Assembly: GCF_003148765.1 (NCBI RefSeq)
Contig: NZ_QGGV01000003.1
Span: forward strand, 154,156 to 218,155
From: Silicimonas algicola
GTDB lineage: Bacteria > Pseudomonadota > Alphaproteobacteria > Rhodobacterales > Rhodobacteraceae
Length of the DNA stretch: 64,000 bases
Reading direction: 5' to 3'
This document shows positions 55,730 through 64,000 of this stretch, piece by piece. Under the pieces are notes generated by a model. It made no database searches. It had not been told where the DNA came from and saw nothing but the letters and a program-made list of their open reading frames with translations. The stretch's first letter is position 1; the number at the start of each line of letters is the position of its first letter. Position numbers and translations under genes: made by a program.

Positions 55730-56355
55730 CATACACCTACGAAATGGACGGCGCCGCGATCTATGCGGAGTCGTTCCGCACGATCCGCGCCGAGGCCGAC
55801 CTGGCACGGTTCACTGCGGACGAGGAGCCTCTGGCGGTCCGCATGATCCATGCCGCGGGCATGGTTGGTCTTGCGGAATTCATACGGTTCTCCAAGGGTT
55901 TCGCAACCGAAGCTCGCTCGTCCTTGAACGCGGGCGCGCCGATCCTCTGCGATGCGCGGATGGTCAGCGAGGGCGTCACGCGCCATCGCCTGCCAGCGCA
56001 GAACGAGGTCATTTGTACCCTGCACGACCCGCGTGTGCCGGAGATGGCGCGGGAGATGGGGAACACGCGATCCGCCGCCGCGCTTGAACTCTGGCGTCCG
56101 CATCTGGAGGGCGCACTCGTCGCAATCGGCAACGCCCCGACCGCTCTCTTTCATCTCCTCAACATGCTCCAGGACCCCGACTGCCCCCGGCCCGCCGCGA
56201 TCATCGGCTGCCCGGTCGGCTTCGTCGGTGCGGCGGAGTCGAAGGCTGCGCTCTGGGCCGACCAACCCGTGCCGTGCTGCATCGTCGAGGGCCGTCTGGG
56301 AGGAAGCGCCATCACCGTCGCGGCCATCAACGCCATCGCGAGCCGCGCCGAATGA
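55726..56355 (+). CDS. cobH: Precorrin-8X methylmutase
   Basis: A 209-residue enzyme moving the C11 methyl to C12 to give hydrogenobyrinic acid. AIYAESFRTIRAEAD, the catalytic His in MIHAAGMVGLAEFIRFS, LCDARMVSEGV and IGCPVGFVGAAESKAAL match the family. ATGA overlaps occur at both ends (with cobG and cobI). Confidence 0.95.
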   Translation: MTYTYEMDGAAIYAESFRTIRAEADLARFTADEEPLAVRMIHAAGMVGLAEFIRFSKGFATEARSSLNAGAPILCDARMVSEGVTRHRLPAQNEVICTLHDPRVPEMAREMGNTRSAAALELWRPHLEGALVAIGNAPTALFHLLNMLQDPDCPRPAAIIGCPVGFVGAAESKAALWADQPVPCCIVEGRLGGSAITVAAINAIASRAE

Positions 56356-57080
56356 CCGGCACGGTTTACGGCGTCGGTCTCGGCCCGGGCGATCCGGAGC
56401 TGATGAGCGTCCGCGCGTATCGGCTTCTGACCAACGCCCGTCACGTCGCCTACTTCCGCAAGGCCGGTCGTGCAGGACAGGCGCGGACACTTGCGGGCGA
56501 CCTCGTGCCGGGCGGTGCGGTCGAGTTCGCGATGGAATACCCGGTCACGACCGAAATCCCGCTTTCCGACCCCGCCTACAACGAGACGCTCTCGCTTTTC
56601 TACGCCCAGGTGACGGACCACCTCGCGGCCCTTGCCCTGGCGGGCGAGGATATCGTGGTGCTGTGCGAGGGCGATCCTTTCTTCTACGGCTCCTTCATGC
56701 ACCTCCACGCGCGTCTCCGCGACCGCGTCCCGGTCGAGGTGGTGCCCGCGATCACCGGCATGTCCGCCGCATGGACGGCGACCGGTCAGCCCATCACCTG
56801 GGGAGACGACGTTCTGACGGTTGTCATGGGGACCCTGGCCGAGGCGGACCTCGCGCGCCATATGGAGGCTGCGGACGCCTTGGTCGTGATGAAGATCGGG
56901 CGAAATTTCCCAAAGATCGTCAGGGCGTTGCAGGCCGCAGCTAAGGCCGACAGGGCCTGGCTCATCGAATATGCCGCGATGCCCGGTCAGACCGTGCGGC
57001 GCCTGTCTGACGTACCCGCCGACCACGTCGCGCCCTATTTCTCGATCGTCGTCGTCCACGGACAAGGACGGCGTCCGTGA
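56352..57080 (+). CDS. cobI: Precorrin-2 C20-methyltransferase
   Basis: A 242-residue class III SAM methyltransferase. VYGVGLGPGDPELMSVRAY (residues 4-22), VVLCEGDPFFYGSFM and PAITGMSAAWTATG are the family motifs. It methylates precorrin-2 at C20, the first step after CobA. It overlaps cobH and cobJ by 4 nt each. Confidence 0.95.
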   Translation: MTGTVYGVGLGPGDPELMSVRAYRLLTNARHVAYFRKAGRAGQARTLAGDLVPGGAVEFAMEYPVTTEIPLSDPAYNETLSLFYAQVTDHLAALALAGEDIVVLCEGDPFFYGSFMHLHARLRDRVPVEVVPAITGMSAAWTATGQPITWGDDVLTVVMGTLAEADLARHMEAADALVVMKIGRNFPKIVRALQAAAKADRAWLIEYAAMPGQTVRRLSDVPADHVAPYFSIVVVHGQGRRP

Positions 57081-57832
57081 CCGGCTGGCTCGTCATCGCC
57101 GGGCTGGGACCAGGCGGCGAGGGCCTCGTGACGCCCGAGGTCTCGGGCGCTCTTGCGCAGGCGACCGACGTCGTCGGTTACGTCCCCTACGTCGCGCGCG
57201 TCCCGGACCGCGGCGGACTGACGAAGCACGCCAGCGACAACCGCGTCGAGATCGACCGCTCGCGCCACGCTCTCGACCTGGCCGCCTCTGGTCGCAGAGT
57301 CGTGGTTGTGTCCTCGGGCGATCCGGGCGTGTTCGCCATGGCCTCGGCCGTATTCGAGGCGTTGGAGGAAGGGCCAGATGCCTGGAAACACATCGACATC
57401 AGGGTGTTGCCCGGCGTTTCTGCCATGTTCGCGGCTGCCGCGCGAGCCGGTGCGCCGCTTGGTCACGACTTCTGTGCGATCAACCTGTCGGACAACCTCA
57501 AGCCCTGGGCGCTGATCGAAAAGCGCCTGCGTCTCGCCGTCGAGGCCGACTTTGCCTGCGCCTTCTACAACCCGCGCTCCAACTCCCGTCCCGAGGGTTT
57601 TGCCCGCGTTCTGGAGCTTCTGCGCGATGTCTGCGAGCCCGAGCGCCTGATGATCTTCGCCCGCGCCGTCTCGACGCTGGACGAGGACCTGCGAACGGTC
57701 ACGCTCGCCGAGGCGCGACCCGAGATGGCAGACATGCGCACGCTGGTCATCCTCGGCTCGTCCCTGACCCGGCGCATCGCGCGTCCAAACCGGACCGAGA
57801 TCGTCTACACCCCGCGTTCGGTGCCGGAATGA
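57077..57832 (+). CDS. cobJ: Precorrin-3B C17-methyltransferase
   Basis: A 251-residue class III methyltransferase that contracts the macrocycle by C17 methylation. LVIAGLGPGGEGLVTPEV, VVSSGDPGVFAMASAV, LPGVSAMFAAAARAGAPLGHDF and FYNPRSNSRPEGF are diagnostic. GTG start 57077 overlaps cobI. Its last 28 nt overlap the 3' end of convergent cobK, so transcription of the two strands collides here. Confidence 0.95.
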   Translation: MTGWLVIAGLGPGGEGLVTPEVSGALAQATDVVGYVPYVARVPDRGGLTKHASDNRVEIDRSRHALDLAASGRRVVVVSSGDPGVFAMASAVFEALEEGPDAWKHIDIRVLPGVSAMFAAAARAGAPLGHDFCAINLSDNLKPWALIEKRLRLAVEADFACAFYNPRSNSRPEGFARVLELLRDVCEPERLMIFARAVSTLDEDLRTVTLAEARPEMADMRTLVILGSSLTRRIARPNRTEIVYTPRSVPE

Positions 57833-58557
57833 GCGAGCCAGTCGATCACATCGTCCACCGTCGCGACCTCGTGCCGGGGCGGCATGGGTGGCCGGTCGAT
57901 CATCACGACCGGCAGCCCAAGCGCGCGCGCCGCGTCGAGCTTCGCGCGTGCGCCGTCGCCCCCCGCATTCTTCGAGACGACGACCTCGACGCCGTGCTCC
58001 TCGAGCAGCCGACGGTCGCTGTCGACGTCGAACGGACCGCGCGCGACGACGGCGGTGTAGTCGTCCAGCGGGAAGCGTTCCATGGGCGGTTCGACGACGC
58101 GGAGGAGATAGCGATGTGGGCTCCCGGCGAAGGCGGCGAGATCTTGGCGTCCGATGGCAAGAAAGACGGTTTTCCGATCTGTTCCAAGATATTCGCGTGC
58201 GGCGTTCATGTCGACGGCGTGCCGCCAGTCATCCCCGTCCACCGGCGTCCAGGGCGGACGGACCAGCGCGACCAAGGGAACGCCAGCGATCCGCGCCGCT
58301 TCGACGGCATTGGCGCTAATTCGGGCTGCGAAGGGATGGGTGGCGTCGACCAGATGGGTCACGGCCCTCTCGCGCAGGTAGGCCGCCAGCCCCTCCACCC
58401 CGCCGAAGCCGCCCGAGCGGGTCGGGATCGGCTGTTCCATCGGGCGCGCGACGCGTCCGGCATAGGACAGGGTGGCGTCGACCTCCATGCGCGCGACGCG
58501 CAGGGCGAGGCTGCTCGCCTCGGTCGTGCCTCCCAGGATCAACAGGTTCGGGCGCAT
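57805..58557 (-). CDS. cobK: Precorrin-6A reductase
   Basis: A 250-residue NADPH-dependent reductase acting on precorrin-6A. LLILGGTTEASSLALR at the N-terminus, VDATHPFAARISANAVEAA and VVSKNAGGDGARAKLDAA in the C-terminal half match CobK. It is the only corrin gene of this run on the minus strand. Its ATG (58555-58557) overlaps the cobL ATG (58556-58558) in a CATG palindrome, and its 3' end overlaps cobJ. A longer start at 58578 would lie inside cobL and is rejected. Confidence 0.94.
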   Translation of the reverse strand: MRPNLLILGGTTEASSLALRVARMEVDATLSYAGRVARPMEQPIPTRSGGFGGVEGLAAYLRERAVTHLVDATHPFAARISANAVEAARIAGVPLVALVRPPWTPVDGDDWRHAVDMNAAREYLGTDRKTVFLAIGRQDLAAFAGSPHRYLLRVVEPPMERFPLDDYTAVVARGPFDVDSDRRLLEEHGVEVVVSKNAGGDGARAKLDAARALGLPVVMIDRPPMPPRHEVATVDDVIDWLAHSGTERGV

Positions 58558-59749
58558 GGCTGACCCCTGGCTCACCATCGTCGGTCTGGGCGAGGATGGC
58601 CCGGATGGCCTCTCAGCCGCAAGCCTGCGGGCGATCGAAGAGGCTGAGGCGATCGTGGGAGCCCCTCGTCACCTGTCCCTTCTCCCGGCGTCACGGGCCG
58701 AGCGCATCGAATGGCCGGTGCCTTTCGCAGACGGCTTGCCGGTCCTGCTGCGGCTACGCGGACGCCGCGTGGTCGCATTGGCGTCGGGCGATCCCTTCTG
58801 GCACGGCGCGGGGTCCGTGATCGCGCGCGCGCTGTCACCGGCCGAGTGGACCGCATTGCCGGCGCCGTCGTGCTTTTCGCTGGCCGCGTCGCGGCTGGGA
58901 TGGGCGCTGGACGAAACGACCTGCCTTGCGCTGCATGCTTCGCCATTCGCGCGCCTGGTTCCGCATTTGCACGAGGGCGCACGCCTTCTCGTCACCCTGC
59001 GCGACGGCGCTGCGGTCGACGGACTGGCGAGGTGGCTGGCGGAAGCTGGGGTCGGCGAAAGCCGTGTCCATGTCCTCGAGGCTCTTGGCGGCCCGAGGGA
59101 GAGGGTGCGGAGGTTCATCGCGTCCAGCGGGGCGCCGGCGGATGTCGTCCACCCGGTCCTCGTGGCGGTCGAGGTCTCGGGCGCAGCCGGCCTGGCCCTC
59201 GCTCCCGGCCGCCCTGACACGACTTTCGCGAACGACGGCCAGATCACCAAAGCCCCGGTCCGCGCCCTGACGCTCGCTGCCCTGGCGCCGAGGCCGGGCG
59301 AAACTCTGTGGGACATCGGTGCGGGGTCGGGGTCCGTGGCGCTGGAATGGCTGCTGTGCCATCCGTCTATGACGGCGGCAGCGGTCGAAGCGCGCCCCGA
59401 CCGTGCCGCGCGCATCGAGGAGAACGCCCGCGCCCTCGGCCAGGACCGTCTGCACGTCGCCCTGGGCCGGGCGCCCGAAGCGCTGGAGGGTCTTCCCGAG
59501 CCGCAGGCCGTCTTCGTGGGCGGGGGGCTCGACGAAAGGCTCCTCGACCATCTCGAGGCGCGGTTGTCACCCGGCACCCGCCTCGTCGCCAACGCCGTGA
59601 CGCTCGAGACCGAGGCGCTGGTGACACAGGCGCAGGCGAGGCTCGGCGGGCAACTTCTGAGGATCGACCTGTCCGAACCGCAGCCGCTCGGCCGCTTCCG
59701 GGGCTGGAAGGCCGCCTATCCCGTCGTCCAGTGGAGCGTGACGCTGTGA
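58556..59749 (+). CDS. cobL: Precorrin-6Y C5,15-methyltransferase (decarboxylating)
   Basis: A 397-residue two-domain enzyme (CbiE plus CbiT). Residues 1-200 are the class III methyltransferase half ([33 protein letters not shown]). Residues 215-397 are the CbiT half ([36 protein letters not shown]). It methylates C5 and C15 and decarboxylates the C12 acetate. The start codon overlaps the divergent cobK start, so its promoter must be inside cobK or upstream. The stop overlaps the GTG that begins the cobE frame. Confidence 0.95.
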   Translation: MADPWLTIVGLGEDGPDGLSAASLRAIEEAEAIVGAPRHLSLLPASRAERIEWPVPFADGLPVLLRLRGRRVVALASGDPFWHGAGSVIARALSPAEWTALPAPSCFSLAASRLGWALDETTCLALHASPFARLVPHLHEGARLLVTLRDGAAVDGLARWLAEAGVGESRVHVLEALGGPRERVRRFIASSGAPADVVHPVLVAVEVSGAAGLALAPGRPDTTFANDGQITKAPVRALTLAALAPRPGETLWDIGAGSGSVALEWLLCHPSMTAAAVEARPDRAARIEENARALGQDRLHVALGRAPEALEGLPEPQAVFVGGGLDERLLDHLEARLSPGTRLVANAVTLETEALVTQAQARLGGQLLRIDLSEPQPLGRFRGWKAAYPVVQWSVTL

Positions 59750-60192
59750 GCCTCTTCTGTCCCCAAATACTCCGGGGGGGGGCCGAGCGCGAGCGAGGCG
59801 GGGGCAGCGCCGCTTCGGACGCCATCAGGGTCGCGGGCTTCGGGTTCCGGTCGCAGGCCACGGTCGAAAGTCTTCTCGCCGCGCTCGACGCGGCAGGCGG
59901 GGCGGGGGGCGTCGTCCGTCTCGCCACCGCCTCGCGGAAGGCGAGCGAAAGCGCCTTTACCGGCCTCGCCTCGCGTCTCGGCCTTCCGGCCGAAGCGGTG
60001 TCGCCGGAGCGTCTGACCTCCACCGCGACCGCGACCGAGGGCCGAAGCCGCGAGACCGACGACACGGGCAGCCTCGCCGAAGCGGCAGCACTTGCCTCTG
60101 CGGGGCCGGGGGCGAGGCTCGTCGCCCCTCGCGCGGTGTCGCCCGACCGTCTTGCCACCTGCGCCATCGCCATCACGGGAGAGACCCCATGA
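59746..60192 (+). CDS. cobE: CobE (CbiG C-terminal-domain) protein with repeat-derived N-terminus
   Basis: A 148-residue frame. From residue 27 it matches Cob[21 protein letters not shown], then [19 protein letters not shown] and a C-terminal part ending [10 protein letters not shown]. CobE corresponds to the C-terminal domain of anaerobic CbiG and assists an intermediate step of aerobic corrin synthesis. The only normal start codon in frame is GTG 59746, overlapping the cobL stop, which makes residues 2-24 a translation of the interspersed element. Otherwise initiation would need the ATC codon at 59824, where homologues carry Met. The stop overlaps cobM. Confidence 0.85.
   Translation: MSLFCPQILRGGAERERGGGSAASDAIRVAGFGFRSQATVESLLAALDAAGGAGGVVRLATASRKASESAFTGLASRLGLPAEAVSPERLTSTATATEGRSRETDDTGSLAEAAALASAGPGARLVAPRAVSPDRLATCAIAITGETP
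59751..59812 (+). repeat. Interspersed element copy overlapping the cobE 5' end
   Basis: CCTCTTCTGTCCCCAAATAC then TCCGGGGGGGGG begins 1-2 nt after the cobL stop in the same sense and is followed by a GC-rich tail (CGAGCGCGAGCG). It is read in frame as the first part of CobE. Confidence 0.75.
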
Positions 60193-60977
60193 CCGTTCAT
60201 TTCATCGGTGCCGGCCCCGGAGCGCCCGACCTCCTGACGCTCAGGGCGCGCGACCTGATCGCGGCGTCGCCGGTCTGCCTCTACGCCGGGTCGCTGGTGC
60301 CGCGGGCGATACTCGCGCATTGTCCGGAGGGCGCGCGGATCGTGAACACGGCGCCCCTCGACCTCGACGCCATCATCGCGGAGTGCGAGGCGGCCCATGC
60401 CGAAGGGCTGGACGTCGCACGGCTCCATTCGGGCGACCTGTCGGTCTGGTCGGCCATGGGCGAGCAGGTGGCGCGGCTGAAGGCGCTGAACATCCCCGTC
60501 AGCGTGACACCGGGCGTTCCGGCCTTCGCGGCGGCGGCGGCGGCACTTGGGGCCGAGCTGACGCTTCCCGGCGTCGCGCAGTCGGTGGTGCTGACGCGGA
60601 CGTCGGGGCGGGCCTCGGCGATGCCCGAGGGCGAGACGCTGGAGGCCTTCGGCGCGACTGGGGCCACGCTGGCCATTCACCTCTCGATCCACCGGCTCGA
60701 CGGCGTCGTGGCACGGCTTGCGCCGCACTACGGCGCGGACTGCCCGGTCGCGGTCGTCTTCCGCGCAAGCTGGCCCGACGAGCGGATCATCCGGGGGCGC
60801 CTGTCGGACATCGCCGGCCTCGTGCCCGAGGAGGTGACGCGCACCGCGCTCATTCTCGTGGGCCCCGCGCTCGGCGGCGAGACGGAGGTGCGCTCGGCGC
60901 TCTATTCCGCCGACTATGACCGGCGCTACCGGCCGCAGAGTGCCGACAGCCCCTTCACCTCGGTCGGGGACGAATGA
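60189..60977 (+). CDS. cobM: Precorrin-4 C11-methyltransferase
   Basis: A 262-residue class III methyltransferase. [20 protein letters not shown] at the N-terminus, [17 protein letters not shown] and [19 protein letters not shown] are typical of CobM/CbiF. It methylates precorrin-4 at C11. It overlaps cobE and cobB by 4 nt each. Confidence 0.95.
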   Translation: MTVHFIGAGPGAPDLLTLRARDLIAASPVCLYAGSLVPRAILAHCPEGARIVNTAPLDLDAIIAECEAAHAEGLDVARLHSGDLSVWSAMGEQVARLKALNIPVSVTPGVPAFAAAAAALGAELTLPGVAQSVVLTRTSGRASAMPEGETLEAFGATGATLAIHLSIHRLDGVVARLAPHYGADCPVAVVFRASWPDERIIRGRLSDIAGLVPEEVTRTALILVGPALGGETEVRSALYSADYDRRYRPQSADSPFTSVGDE

Positions 60978-62281
60978 CGCGCGGCCTTCTCATCTCGGCG
61001 CCCTCCTCGGGCACCGGCAAGACCACGGTGGCGCTCGGCCTTCTGCGGGCCTTTCGCGACGAAGGGCTGACGGTGCAGCCCTTCAAGTCGGGCCCGGACT
61101 ACATCGACCCCGCCTTCCACGAGGCGGCGGCGGGGCGGCGGTCGTTCAACCTCGACACCTGGGCGATGGCGCCGGAACTGCTGGGGGCGGTTGCGGCGGA
61201 AGCGGAGGGCGCGGATCTGGTGATCGCGGAAGGCTCCATGGGCCTTTACGACGGCGTCGCGGGGAAGGGCGCGACGGGCTTCGGCTCCTCGGCCGAGACG
61301 GCGCGGCTGATGGGCTGGCCGGTGGTCCTTGTCCTTGACGTGGGCGGGCAGGCGCAGTCGGCGGCGGCGACGGCCATGGGATTTCGCGCCTACGACCCCG
61401 AGTTGCCCTTCGCGGGCGTGATCCTGAACCGGGTCGCCAGCCCCCGGCACGAACGGCTGGCGCGGCTGGGGATGGACCGTGCGGGCGTCGAGGTTCTCGG
61501 CGTCCTGCCGAGGCGCGGCGACCTCGCGCTGCCCGAGCGACACCTGGGCCTGATCCAGGCGGTCGAGCATCCCGACCTCGATGCCGCCATCGCCTCCTAT
61601 GCCGTCTTCCTGCGCGATCACGTCGACATGGCGCGACTGCACGCCGCCGCCGCAGGCGGGCCGCCGCCTGCACCGGGTCACCTGCCCAAGCCGCCCGCGC
61701 AACGGATTGCCCTGGCGCGGGACGCGGCCTTCTCGTTCGCCTACCCGCATGTCCTCGAAGGCTGGCGGCGGGCGGGAGCCGAGATCCTGCCGTTCTCGCC
61801 GCTGGCAGATGAGCCGCCCGCGCCGGACGCCGACCTCGTATGGCTGCCGGGGGGATACCCGGAGCTGCACGCGGGGCGCATCGCTTCGGCGCAGCGCTTT
61901 CTTGCGGGCCTGCGGACGCATGCCGCGACGAAGGCGGTCCACGGCGAGTGCGGCGGCTACATGGCCTTGGGCGCGGGGCTGATCGACAAGGAGGGCGCGC
62001 GTCACGAGATGGCGGGGCTTCTGGGCCTCGTGACCAGCTACGAGACGCGGAAGTTCCACCTGGGCTACCGCCGCGCGGTGCTTGGCTCGGCCATGCCCGG
62101 CTTTGCGCCCGGCGCGGCGCTGAGGGGGCACGAGTTTCACTATTCGACCATCCTCGATCAGCCCGACGCGCCGCTCGCTACCGTCACCGACGCCGACGGC
62201 ACTCCCGTTCCCGAGACCGGATCGCGCCGGGGCAACGTCACCGGCACCTTCTTCCACCTGATCGCGGAGGATGCGGCATGA
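60974..62281 (+). CDS. cobB: Hydrogenobyrinic/cobyrinic acid a,c-diamide synthase
   Basis: A 435-residue glutamine-dependent amidase. The P-loop is [17 protein letters not shown] (residues 7-23), [16 protein letters not shown] follows, and the amidotransferase Cys is in [12 protein letters not shown] (about residue 326) with the catalytic His near the C-terminus ([10 protein letters not shown]). In the aerobic route it acts on hydrogenobyrinic acid before cobalt insertion by CobN. ATGA overlaps at both ends. Confidence 0.95.
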   Translation: MTRGLLISAPSSGTGKTTVALGLLRAFRDEGLTVQPFKSGPDYIDPAFHEAAAGRRSFNLDTWAMAPELLGAVAAEAEGADLVIAEGSMGLYDGVAGKGATGFGSSAETARLMGWPVVLVLDVGGQAQSAAATAMGFRAYDPELPFAGVILNRVASPRHERLARLGMDRAGVEVLGVLPRRGDLALPERHLGLIQAVEHPDLDAAIASYAVFLRDHVDMARLHAAAAGGPPPAPGHLPKPPAQRIALARDAAFSFAYPHVLEGWRRAGAEILPFSPLADEPPAPDADLVWLPGGYPELHAGRIASAQRFLAGLRTHAATKAVHGECGGYMALGAGLIDKEGARHEMAGLLGLVTSYETRKFHLGYRRAVLGSAMPGFAPGAALRGHEFHYSTILDQPDAPLATVTDADGTPVPETGSRRGNVTGTFFHLIAEDAA

Positions 62282-63009
62282 CGGGATTCGTCAGCTTCGT
62301 GGGCTCGGGTCCCGGTGATCCCGAACTTCTGACGCTGAAGGCTGTGGACCGGCTGTCGCGCGCGGACGCGGTCCTTTACGACGACCTGTCCGCTGGCGAC
62401 ATCCTCGGCCACGCCAATCCCTCGGCCGACCTCGTGAGCGTCGGCAAACGCGCTGGCCGCGCCTCTCCCAGGCAGGACCACGTCAGTCGGCTTCTCGTCG
62501 ACTATGCGCAGGCGGGCGGGCGTGTCGTGCGGCTCAAGTCGGGGGACGGCGGCGTCTTCGGGCGGCTCGAGGAAGAGATCGAGGCGCTGCGTGCGGCAGG
62601 CATCCCCTTCGAGATCGTCCCCGGCGTGCCCTCGGCCTGTGCGGCGGCGGCGGCGGCTGGCATCCCGCTCACGCGCCGCCTGACCGCCCGGCGGCTTCAG
62701 TTCGTCACCGGGCACGACCTGACGGGACGTCTGCCCGAAGCGCTGAACCTCGCCGCGCTCGCGGATGCGGAAGCGACGACTGTGGTCTACATGGGGCGGC
62801 GCACCTTCGCGGACCTCGCCGACCTTCTGATCGCCAGCGGCCTGCCGGGAGAGACGCCCGCGCTGATGGCGGTTGGCGTGTCGACGCCGGAGGAGAGCCT
62901 GACGCGCACGACGGTCGCTGGCCTGGCTGCACGGCTGCGCAACGAGGATCCGGACAGGGCGCCGACGCTGATCCTCTACGGCGCGCTGACGGGCACGCCC
63001 GATGCGTGA
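62278..63009 (+). CDS. cobA: Uroporphyrinogen-III C-methyltransferase
   Basis: A 243-residue SAM enzyme making precorrin-2, the branch point from haem to corrinoids. VSFVGSGPGDPELLTLKAVD (residues 5-24), VRLKSGDGGVFGRLEEEIEA, VPGVPSACAAAAAAGIPLT and VVYMGRR are the family motifs. Usually the second motif reads GGDPF; here GGDGGVFGR-like SGDGGVFGR keeps the glycines. It overlaps cobB by 4 nt and cobF by 8 nt. Confidence 0.95.
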   Translation: MTGFVSFVGSGPGDPELLTLKAVDRLSRADAVLYDDLSAGDILGHANPSADLVSVGKRAGRASPRQDHVSRLLVDYAQAGGRVVRLKSGDGGVFGRLEEEIEALRAAGIPFEIVPGVPSACAAAAAAGIPLTRRLTARRLQFVTGHDLTGRLPEALNLAALADAEATTVVYMGRRTFADLADLLIASGLPGETPALMAVGVSTPEESLTRTTVAGLAARLRNEDPDRAPTLILYGALTGTPDA

Positions 63010-63727
63010 GTTGGTCCTCGTCGGCATCGGCACGGGCAACCCCGACCACCTGACCCGCGCGGGGGAGGCGGCAATCCGGGCGGCGGAGGTCATCCTCGTG
63101 CCGCGGAAAGAGGGAAAGGGCGACCTCGCGGATCTGAGGCTGGCGATCTGCCGGGACCTCGGCGTCGAGGCGAAGGTGCGTCTCTTCGACCTGCCGGTGC
63201 GCGATGCCTCGGGCGACTACCGCGCGGGCGTCGACGCCTGGCACGACGCCATCGCCGCGGCCTGGGTCGCGGCCTTGCCGCCCGAGGCGGGGACGGTCGC
63301 TCTGCTGGTGTGGGGCGACCCGTCGCTCTACGATTCCACACTGAGGATCGCCGACCGGCTTTCCCCCGCGCCGAGGATCCGCGTCATCCCCGGCATCACG
63401 GCGCTTCAGGCGCTGACGGCGGCGCACGCCATTCCGCTCAACCGCATCAACGCGACCGTGCTCATCACCACGGGCCGGCAAGTCCGCGACCACGGATGGC
63501 CTGAAGGCGCCGATCGTGTCGCGGTCCTCCTCGACGGCGAGACGAGTTTCCTGTCGCTCGATCCGGACGGCCTCACCATCTGGTGGGGCGCCTTCCTCGG
63601 GATGGAGAACGAGATCCTGGTCCACGGGCCGTTGTCCCAAGTCGCCGAGACTATCGTCCGCGTCCGCGCCGAGGCGCGCGCCGCGCACGGCTGGATCATG
63701 GACACCTACCTTCTCGAACGCGGCTGA
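63002..63727 (+). CDS. cobF: Precorrin-6A synthase (deacetylating)
   Basis: A 241-residue class III methyltransferase acting at C1 with loss of acetate, a step specific to the aerobic route. LVLVGIGTGNPDHLTRAGEA at the N-terminus, VALLVWGDPSLYDSTLRIAD and VIPGITALQALTAAHAIPLN fit CobF. It is the last gene of the run. An interspersed element begins 1 nt after its stop. Confidence 0.94.
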   Translation: MRELVLVGIGTGNPDHLTRAGEAAIRAAEVILVPRKEGKGDLADLRLAICRDLGVEAKVRLFDLPVRDASGDYRAGVDAWHDAIAAAWVAALPPEAGTVALLVWGDPSLYDSTLRIADRLSPAPRIRVIPGITALQALTAAHAIPLNRINATVLITTGRQVRDHGWPEGADRVAVLLDGETSFLSLDPDGLTIWWGAFLGMENEILVHGPLSQVAETIVRVRAEARAAHGWIMDTYLLERG

Positions 63728-63728
63728 C

Positions 63729-63753
63729 CTTCATCTTGCCTGAAATACGCAAG
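63729..63753 (+). repeat. Interspersed element copy after cobF
   Basis: CTTCATCTTGCC then TGAAATACGCA starts 1 nt after the cobF stop in the same sense; the GC-rich tail is reduced here. From 63754 to 63845 I see nothing further except the leader of the next unit. Confidence 0.85.
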
Positions 63754-63845
63754 CCCTCCCATCCGTCCCACGCAAGGTCGCGGACGAGGCGCGAAGCGTC
63801 GCCGAAGGCGATGGACAAGGCGGACGGCGGCGCGTTACATGACCC

Positions 63846-64000
63846 CATGTCCGGTTCCGGCGGAACACCCGTCTGGACTGGAGGGAATGCGGTGCGGGGA
63901 GAGCCCCAAGTCCGCAGCCGCCCCCGCGACTGTAAGCGGTGAGCGCCTGCCCGTCGAACCACTCCCGCGACTTCGGGGGGAAGGAGGGCAACGCGCCACG
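63846..64000 (+). promoter_or_regulatory. Second cobalamin riboswitch, cut by the window end
   Basis: The order of conserved B12-aptamer parts is again visible: GGAGGGAATGCGGTGCGGGG (63880-63899), GCAGCCGCCCCCGCGACTGT (63915-63934), AAGCGGTGAGC, CCACT at 63959-63963 and GGGGGGAAGGAGGGCAACGC near the end. The B12 box and expression platform lie beyond position 64000. It would control a rightward gene outside the window, commonly a cobalt or cobalamin uptake or synthesis gene. Confidence 0.85.

Overview
The window is one contiguous piece of a high-GC alphaproteobacterial chromosome, most likely from the Rhodobacteraceae (Roseobacter/Rhodobacter group). The reasons are the gene-transfer-agent (GTA) type holin and endolysin at the left edge, a LexA operator of the GTTC-N7-GTTC type, a ccmF-ccmH pair, a trp-moa-moe-lexA-comEC block, and a complete aerobic (late cobalt insertion) cobalamin pathway using CobG and CobF. 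I saw no tRNA, rRNA, CRISPR array, insertion sequence or integrase. Genes are densely packed, many with 4-nt ATGA or GTGA overlaps.

Layout. 1-1510: end of a GTA-type lysis module (endolysin C-terminus, holin, small membrane proteins). 1581-5321: cytochrome c maturation (ccmF, ccmH), a PaaG-like enoyl-CoA hydratase and a membrane methyltransferase. 5377-9576: an acidic Asp/Gly-repeat protein, gltA and gltX. 9655-17294: comEC and lexA, then the leftward run trpG-trpD-ung-trpC-moaC-moeA. 17424-27064: a YibQ-like protein, an SDR-fold protein without its catalytic Tyr/Lys, an RsmC-like methyltransferase, clpS, a HAD phosphatase, a D-Ala-D-Ala carboxypeptidase with a SPOR domain, and a mosaic valS. 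27196-41745: accessory metabolism and signalling, comprising an orphan molybdenum hydroxylase large subunit, a DUF2235 hydrolase, a thioesterase, metF/metR, a SuhB-like phosphatase, an MFS carrier, a soluble histidine kinase and response regulator pair, and a TPP enzyme / TRAP binding protein / aldehyde dehydrogenase group. 41750-63727: cobalamin biosynthesis. 63846-64000: a second cobalamin riboswitch cut by the window edge.

The cobalamin genes divide into lower-ligand and nucleotide-loop assembly (cobS, cobT, cobU, cobC-like, bluE, cbiB, cobD), adenosylation and amidation (cobO, cobQ), and a rightward corrin-ring operon behind a cobalamin riboswitch at 49515-49700 (DUF1636-cobW-cobN-cobG-cobH-cobI-cobJ, then cobL-cobE-cobM-cobB-cobA-cobF, with cobK on the opposite strand). 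The cobaltochelatase CobS/CobT subunits, CobR and BluB are not in this window.

The most interesting unexplained structure is an interspersed element (core CTTCATCTTGCC, then AAATAC, then a GC-rich inverted repeat). Six loci carry it. In five of them it starts 1-10 nt after a stop codon, in the same sense as the upstream gene (valS, cobO, cobW, cobL, cobF). This suggests a 3'-UTR or transcript-end element, and one copy has become the N-terminal coding sequence of cobE.
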